DNA of 9,672 bases from Deltaproteobacteria bacterium. Lineage in GTDB: Bacteria > Desulfobacterota > Syntrophia > Syntrophales > UBA2210. Under the pieces are notes generated by a model. It was not told where the DNA came from, searched no databases, and worked only from the letters and a program-made list of their open reading frames with translations. The stretch covers positions 1 to 9,672 of the forward strand of contig JAFGPZ010000123.1 in NCBI GenBank assembly GCA_016935935.1, given 5' to 3'. Within the stretch, counting starts at the first letter, position 1, and the number at the start of each line of letters is the position of its first letter. Of the stretch, positions 5,945 through 9,672 are shown piece by piece. The position numbers and the translations under genes were made by a program.

Positions 5945-7678
5945 TCAGTTCCACCCCCTCAAGGCATAATACTCTGATCTCATCTTCATGAATTCGTCCT
6001 CTGTAATACCCTTACCGCTATCCTCCAGCTTCTCGTTGAAAAATCTCTCTGGAAGAGTGTCTGCAGCGGTGGTCATCCCCTCGCGAATGTTGAATTCCCT
6101 GGTCTTGTTGGCGATATTCGATGCAATCTCCTGCAACTGCGTTTTGTTAAGATCCATCCCCGTTGTGGCATGAATAATTCGTCCGATGTGCTCCCAATGA
6201 TAGAGCCCTCGGAAAAACCGGCAGAGAATCAAGGCATCGAAGAGGGCATGCTGATCCTCGAGATCAAAAACCTCCCTTGCCTTTCCTTCAATCGCCTCAG
6301 GTGCTATCTTACCCGCAAGTTCTGGAGCATACACAGTCGCCCTCAGGTTGCAGGCGCCTCTGTCTGAAATTGCATAGGCAAGAGCCATCCCCTTCAATAC
6401 TCGAGGCTCGTAATCAGACACCTCAAGCCCTTTCACATGTATGGCCAGCTCCTCAAGTCCCCATTCTTTTGCTGCGTATCGTACTCCTTCGGCGAGAACG
6501 GCTCCGATACCCTCTCTGCGTGCTATTTTATGCAAGAGTTCGACGATGCCGTCAACGTCACCATATTCAAGGGTTAATCCTATCGGCTTCCGCTTCGCTG
6601 CCTCAATGGCAAAGGCAACGACATTGCCGGCGCTCACCGTGTCCATTCCCAGACGATCGCATATATCGTTGATATAGATGATTTCAGTTATATCATCAAT
6701 GAGACACTGGCCGCCAAAGGCATTGACGGTTGCAAATTCAGGACCTTCTATTTTCAACCCCTTGTGTCTCCCCGTTACCACCTCCGAGAGGTTCGCACAG
6801 GCAATAAAGCACTTCGGGCATGCTGCAGCCTTTACATTGCACTTTGCCCTCAGACCGTCGATATTGAGATTCTTCCACTTATCATAGGTACCCGTGGTCC
6901 AATACTTCGAAGGGAAGGCCCCGGCCTCGTTGGTAAGCGTCACCGACTGCAATGTTCCCTCTTTGACATACCTGGGAATCCTTGGGTCCTCCTTACTCCT
7001 GCCCTTTGTCTCCTTACAAAATTCATCCAGGAGTTCAGGATGAGCCACCTTCCTCACTTTATCACCATAGAATGCGATCCCCTTAATCTTTTTCGATCCC
7101 ATCACCGTTCCCGGTCCGGTGCGGGACAGCGATCGCCAGTAGTTGTTAGCAATGATTCCGAACTTTACCAGATTTTCCGCCGCCGGACCTATCACCACAA
7201 CTTCGGCGCCCTTTACCCCCACCTCACTTCGAATTATATCTTCGGCATCATAGGTATCCTTACCCCATATGTGCGCAGCATCGTGAAAGAGCACCTTGTT
7301 GTTGGTGATTTCCAGGTAAACCGGATCTGCAGAAATCCCCTTGATTACAATGGCATCATAGCCGGTTCTGCTGAGTGGTCCGGCCACCTTGCCTCCGGCA
7401 TAAGCCTCACCATAGATGCCTGTAAGAGGCGACTTGGTAACCACTGCGAATCTGGATGATCCGAAGAGCTTCGTATCCATAACCGGACCCGTAGGAAAAA
7501 TTATGACATTACCCTCGGACAAAGGGTCGACACCAGCCTTTGTATTGTTAAGCAGGAGATAAGTTGCCAGTCCTTTCCCCCCCAGATATTTTCTGAAGAT
7601 CTCATCATCGATGGTCTCTTCCCTGAACGACCTCTCGGTAACATCGACGTGGAGTACTGTGTTGAAAAATCCATCCAT
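5945..7678 (-). CDS. Aldehyde ferredoxin oxidoreductase family protein (tungsten/molybdopterin enzyme)
   Basis: Members of this cytoplasmic family carry a bis-pterin tungsten (or molybdenum) centre and one [4Fe-4S] cluster, and interconvert aldehydes and carboxylates, or do related low-potential reductions, with ferredoxin. The 577-residue protein has the N-terminal pterin-binding domain with GGKGLATYLL (33-42), SRFAVVTKSPLTG (75-87), and RTGPGTVMGSKKIKGI (186-201). The cluster ligands are C287-x2-C290-x3-C294 plus C486, a spacing very close to Pyrococcus AOR (288, 291, 295, 494). The two pterin motifs appear as DRLGMD (341-346) and DALILC (481-486). By spacing, the Pyrococcus near-metal Glu313 falls on Ala316 (GPEFAT instead of GPEYE-x) and His448 probably on Asn444 (DRGACN), so the substrate may not be a simple aldehyde. 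I chose ATG 7678, with AAAGGA 8 bases upstream, because the family begins near this point; GTG 7717 would add 13 residues. The gene is divergent from tctC and convergent with pxpC. Confidence 0.93.
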   Translation of the reverse strand: MDGFFNTVLHVDVTERSFREETIDDEIFRKYLGGKGLATYLLLNNTKAGVDPLSEGNVIIFPTGPVMDTKLFGSSRFAVVTKSPLTGIYGEAYAGGKVAGPLSRTGYDAIVIKGISADPVYLEITNNKVLFHDAAHIWGKDTYDAEDIIRSEVGVKGAEVVVIGPAAENLVKFGIIANNYWRSLSRTGPGTVMGSKKIKGIAFYGDKVRKVAHPELLDEFCKETKGRSKEDPRIPRYVKEGTLQSVTLTNEAGAFPSKYWTTGTYDKWKNLNIDGLRAKCNVKAAACPKCFIACANLSEVVTGRHKGLKIEGPEFATVNAFGGQCLIDDITEIIYINDICDRLGMDTVSAGNVVAFAIEAAKRKPIGLTLEYGDVDGIVELLHKIARREGIGAVLAEGVRYAAKEWGLEELAIHVKGLEVSDYEPRVLKGMALAYAISDRGACNLRATVYAPELAGKIAPEAIEGKAREVFDLEDQHALFDALILCRFFRGLYHWEHIGRIIHATTGMDLNKTQLQEIASNIANKTREFNIREGMTTAADTLPERFFNEKLEDSGKGITEDEFMKMRSEYYALRGWN

Positions 7679-8108
7679 ATCCTCAATCCTTTCAAATTTT
7701 ATCCCACCAGTTGTCACGTAGGTGGTTCCGCTCCCCCACGCAGCATACTGGTGAACCTTCGCACTATCCAGTAATTATAACTTGTCAGCGAACTATCAGA
7801 ACAATATACAAAGCGTCAAGATAAAAAAGATGTTTTTTATGCGGAACACTGCGCAGATTCTTTGATTTGAGAGGGACTTCCCTGCATTCCAATCGTAGCG
7901 TAAGTTACATAATATCTGAAATAACATATATCATAACATTAAAATATTTTTTACTTGACAAAAAGAAATGAATGCTATTGACTGTGTGGCCAGCATGTTA
8001 TGGAGGTAATGTTAAAGGGTTGACTTTGTATCATCCTCGCATTTTACAGAATGAATAGCGGTTACAAAATCATTTCTCCTTTAGTCCATTCGGATATGGG
8101 AGGTAGTA
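7679..8108. promoter_or_regulatory. Divergent AOR/tct intergenic control region without a gene
   Basis: This stretch of roughly 430 bases separates the divergent AOR-family gene and tctC and is too AT-rich and stop-filled to code for a protein of normal size. It contains the minus-strand promoter candidates, a perfect interrupted dyad AGGGA-CT-TCCCT at 7872-7883, and the heptamer ATAACAT at 7921-7927 and 7933-7939 (12-base period). The heptamer recurs in reverse complement as ATGTTATG at 7995-8002, against CATAACAT at 7932-7939. A plus-strand promoter candidate lies between the copies: TTGACA at 7955-7960 with an extended -10 TGC-TATTGA at 7973-7981 (15-base spacer). TTGACT at 8020-8025 with TTTACA at 8043-8048 (17-base spacer) is a second option. 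The layout fits a regulator acting on both genes, but no regulator gene is in view. Confidence 0.45.
7774..7819 (-). promoter_or_regulatory. Candidate promoters for the AOR-family gene
   Basis: Read on the minus strand, there is a perfect TATAAT at 7779-7774 with a poor -35 TTCTGA at 7801-7796 (16-base spacer). Overlapping it upstream is TTGACG at 7819-7814 with GATAGT at 7797-7792 (16-base spacer). Either would start transcription 60 to 110 bases before ATG 7678. These are matches to consensus by eye only. Confidence 0.35.
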
Positions 8109-8168
8109 ATGCCCCGAAATAGGCAGCTCTTTCAACGCTTCAGTTATTTATATATAGTCAAAAAATGA
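8109..8168 (+). CDS. Possible 19-residue leader peptide upstream of tctC
   Basis: A short frame encodes MPRNRQLFQRFSYLYIVKK and stops at TGA 8166-8168, 14 bases before the tctC start. Its ATG has a very good ribosome binding site, GGGAGG at 8098-8103, with a 5-base gap. Its stop codon is next to the tctC ribosome site (AAAGGAG at 8168-8174), so ribosomes finishing it could restart at tctC. It is basic and has no run of one amino acid codon as in classical attenuators. I do not recognise it in any family. A frame this short with a good ribosome site can arise by chance, so this is a candidate only. Confidence 0.3.
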   Translation: MPRNRQLFQRFSYLYIVKK

Positions 8169-8182
8169 AAGGAGAAAGAAAT

Positions 8183-9187
8183 ATGAGGAAAAGAAGGTAT
8201 GGAAAAATCACAGTAATTGGAATCATCGCATTTATCTTCGTTATTTGTCCACAGGTGATACCGGCACAGTGCAAGGCACCGGCAGGGTACCCCTCAAAGC
8301 CGCTCGAGATAATAGTCCCCTGGGGCACCGGCGGAGGCGCAGATCAGTTCAGCAGAGCAATCGCTCAGCCCCTCGAAAAGGTGCTGGGCAAACAAATTAA
8401 GATTACCTGTATGCCAGGCGCCGCAACTATTACCGGACTCACTCACTATATGAGTCTTCCGGCTGACGGCTACTCCATATTTTTCTTAACGAACGATACA
8501 CTGATCGGCATGGTAGGCGGACGTACCGACTATCGCTACAAAGATCTTGTCTACCTGATGCGTGGCCAGTATGCAACGGAGATGCTCTTTGCTCACAAAC
8601 AGGATAAACGTTTCAAATCCTTCAAGGATGTAATTTCCTATGTAAAGGCACATCCCGAGGAAACTATTACCTGTGGCATGGCAGGAGCAGGGGGAATCGA
8701 TGAGGTTATGCTGTCAATTATCTTGGAACAGGCAGGAATTAAGCTCAAGCTCATGCCTTACACAAACCCGGGAGAAAGGTATGCCGCTCTGGCCGGTCGC
8801 CATATAGATATCCTGCTGGAAGAACCAGGTGATGTCCGCTCCTTTATCACGGGAGGGATCTACCAGCCCCTGATCGCCTTTGCTGACAAGCGATTGGAAG
8901 GATTCGAAGATGTCATTACCTCAAAAGAACTGAATATAGACCTTCCAATGGCACGCTGGCGTGGACTTGCAATCAAGGCGGGCACCCCTCCTGAAATAGT
9001 CAAATACCTGGAGTGTGCCACCAGAGAGGCCTTTAAAAGTAAAGCTTACCAGGATTATCAGAAAAAGGTATGGATGCATTTCATCGATGGATGGATGGGT
9101 ACTGATCAATTTTCATCCTACGCGAAGAAGGAATATGACATCTATGGTGAGGTGTTGCAGCAACTGGGATACAAGGTGGTTAAATAA
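8183..9187 (+). CDS. tctC: Tripartite tricarboxylate transporter substrate-binding protein, TctC family
   Basis: This is the periplasmic receptor of a tripartite tricarboxylate transporter (TTT), a secondary uptake system for di- and tricarboxylates and many other acids. It has 334 residues, near the family norm. Residues 1-28 look like a signal peptide: RKRR at the N-terminus, a hydrophobic core (about 9-24) and possible cleavage after IPA. The PAQC at 27-30 is not a proper lipobox, so I do not call it a lipoprotein. The mature start YPSKPLEIIVPWGTGGGADQ (36-55) and MPGAATITG (77-85) followed by PADGYSIFF (93-101) are the standard TctC blocks. I chose ATG 8183 because AAAGGAG at 8168-8174 is 8 bases upstream; ATG 8165 in the same frame lies before that site and would add six residues. 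TctC proteins bind very diverse acids, so the substrate is open. It is followed by a hairpin and tctB. Confidence 0.94.
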   Translation: MRKRRYGKITVIGIIAFIFVICPQVIPAQCKAPAGYPSKPLEIIVPWGTGGGADQFSRAIAQPLEKVLGKQIKITCMPGAATITGLTHYMSLPADGYSIFFLTNDTLIGMVGGRTDYRYKDLVYLMRGQYATEMLFAHKQDKRFKSFKDVISYVKAHPEETITCGMAGAGGIDEVMLSIILEQAGIKLKLMPYTNPGERYAALAGRHIDILLEEPGDVRSFITGGIYQPLIAFADKRLEGFEDVITSKELNIDLPMARWRGLAIKAGTPPEIVKYLECATREAFKSKAYQDYQKKVWMHFIDGWMGTDQFSSYAKKEYDIYGEVLQQLGYKVVK

Positions 9188-9211
9188 TTTATACTAATTG
9201 ATATAGCGTCA

Positions 9212-9260
9212 ACAATAAGTGGGGAGGCTTCGGTAAAGCTGTTGCCTTCCCATTCATTGT
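9212..9260 (+). promoter_or_regulatory. Strong intercistronic hairpin between tctC and tctB
   Basis: Bases 9212-9228 pair with 9244-9260: 16 of 17 positions pair, two as G-U, with a single A-C mismatch at 9217/9255. The inner arm is GGGGAGGC against GCCTTCCC, with a 15-base loop at 9229-9243. No T run follows, so it is not a normal Rho-independent terminator. It begins 25 bases after the tctC stop and ends 14 bases before the tctB ribosome site. Like the structure after dctP, it probably stabilises the binding-protein message or causes partial termination; this is inferred. Confidence 0.75.
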
Positions 9261-9288
9261 CTGTAATCAAAAACGGAGGGGTAATCCT

Positions 9289-9672
9289 TTGAAAAAGGTG
9301 GACTTATCCATATCGGGTGTACTTTTTATTGCCTCGATCTATCTCTATTATGTTGCCGACTGTATCCCTACATCGGCTCAATTTAAGGACGTCGGCGCCG
9401 GTATCTGGCCCAAGATCATACTTACCTGCATGATCCTTGCGTGCATAGTCCTCTTCTTCACGACACTCCGGGAGAAAGAAGGAAAGGTAACGAAATCATC
9501 AAGTGATGAAGTGTTGCGGCTGCTCATGCCGGTTTCACTTTGCGCCGCCTACGTTATTACAATGAAATGGTTAGGATTTCTAGTCAGTTCAATGATTTTC
9601 TCCATCTCCTATATGTATCTCGTCGGATACAGAAAAAAAATTCTGATATTCTCAATATCCTTGGCTGTTCCC
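9289..9672 (+). CDS. tctB: Tripartite tricarboxylate transporter small membrane subunit, TctB family (partial)
   Basis: This is the small four-helix-type membrane subunit of the TTT transporter. The first 128 codons are visible with no stop, and the frame runs off the window; full TctB proteins are usually about 140 to 170 residues. Hydrophobic segments appear at about 8-23, 40-58, 78-92, 97-113 and 118 onward; the last two may be one broken region. The stretch DVGAGIWPKIIL (34-45) matches the TctB pattern G-x-G-x-(F/W)-P-x-(L/I) before the second helix. The start is TTG 9289, favoured by a strong GGAGGGG at 9275-9281 with a 7-base gap; the next in-frame start, GTG 9298, is too far from that site. 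The rare start codon may lower its expression relative to tctC. The large subunit gene tctA is expected just beyond the window. Identification rests on weak family sequence plus its position after tctC. Confidence 0.87.
   Translation, partial: MKKVDLSISGVLFIASIYLYYVADCIPTSAQFKDVGAGIWPKIILTCMILACIVLFFTTLREKEGKVTKSSSDEVLRLLMPVSLCAAYVITMKWLGFLVSSMIFSISYMYLVGYRKKILIFSISLAVP

Noticed and set aside
6764..7459. Long open frame of 231 codons on the + strand opposite the AOR-family gene.
   Set aside because: It is antisense to a gene with a full set of family motifs and its translation shows no recognisable domain; the same holds for the other frames opposite dctP, pxpB and pxpC.
8267..8272. TctC as a lipoprotein because of a cysteine at residue 30 near the signal peptide end.
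   Set aside because: The residue before the cysteine is Gln, where a lipobox needs Gly, Ala or Ser; ordinary signal peptidase cleavage fits better.

Overview
The window looks like a chromosomal segment of a Gram-negative anaerobe. Two transporters with Sec-exported periplasmic binding proteins (TRAP and tripartite tricarboxylate types) point to a Gram-negative envelope. A tungsten/molybdopterin aldehyde ferredoxin oxidoreductase (AOR)-family enzyme points to anaerobic, ferredoxin-linked metabolism. A Desulfobacterota or syntrophic, carboxylate-degrading lineage would fit, but this is an inference from gene content; no taxonomic marker gene is present. Base composition is roughly balanced in genes and clearly AT-rich in the spacers. 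I see no tRNA, rRNA, CRISPR array, insertion sequence or phage gene.

Region 1 (1-3166, + strand): an AT-rich leader, then dctP, dctQ and dctM, a complete TRAP transporter. A strong GC-rich hairpin lies between dctP and dctQ, and dctQ and dctM overlap by 8 bases. Region 2 (3280-5749, + strand): pxpA, pxpB and pxpC, a complete prokaryotic ATP-dependent 5-oxoprolinase, with genes overlapping by 4 and 1 bases. The 113-base gap between dctM and pxpA shows no convincing terminator, so the six genes are best read as one operon. The simplest model is that the TRAP system brings in 5-oxo-L-proline (pyroglutamate) or a related carboxylate, and PxpABC opens it to L-glutamate. Region 3 (5750-5944): a convergent spacer with only weak hairpins.

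Region 4 (5945-7678, - strand): one AOR-family gene with all four iron-sulfur cysteines in place, but apparent changes at two residues close to the metal in the model enzyme. Region 5 (7679-8182): a divergent control region of about 500 bases with candidate promoters in both directions, repeated ATAACAT-type heptamers and a possible 19-codon leader frame. Region 6 (8183-9672, + strand): tctC, a second strong intercistronic hairpin, and the first 128 codons of tctB, which runs off the window. tctA presumably follows. The divergent AOR/tct arrangement suggests that an imported carboxylate and an AOR-type redox step are controlled together; this is inference.

None of the gene families is new. 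The points most worth following are the TRAP/5-oxoprolinase coupling, the altered AOR active site beside a tct transporter, and the matching hairpin placed after the binding-protein gene in both unrelated transporters.
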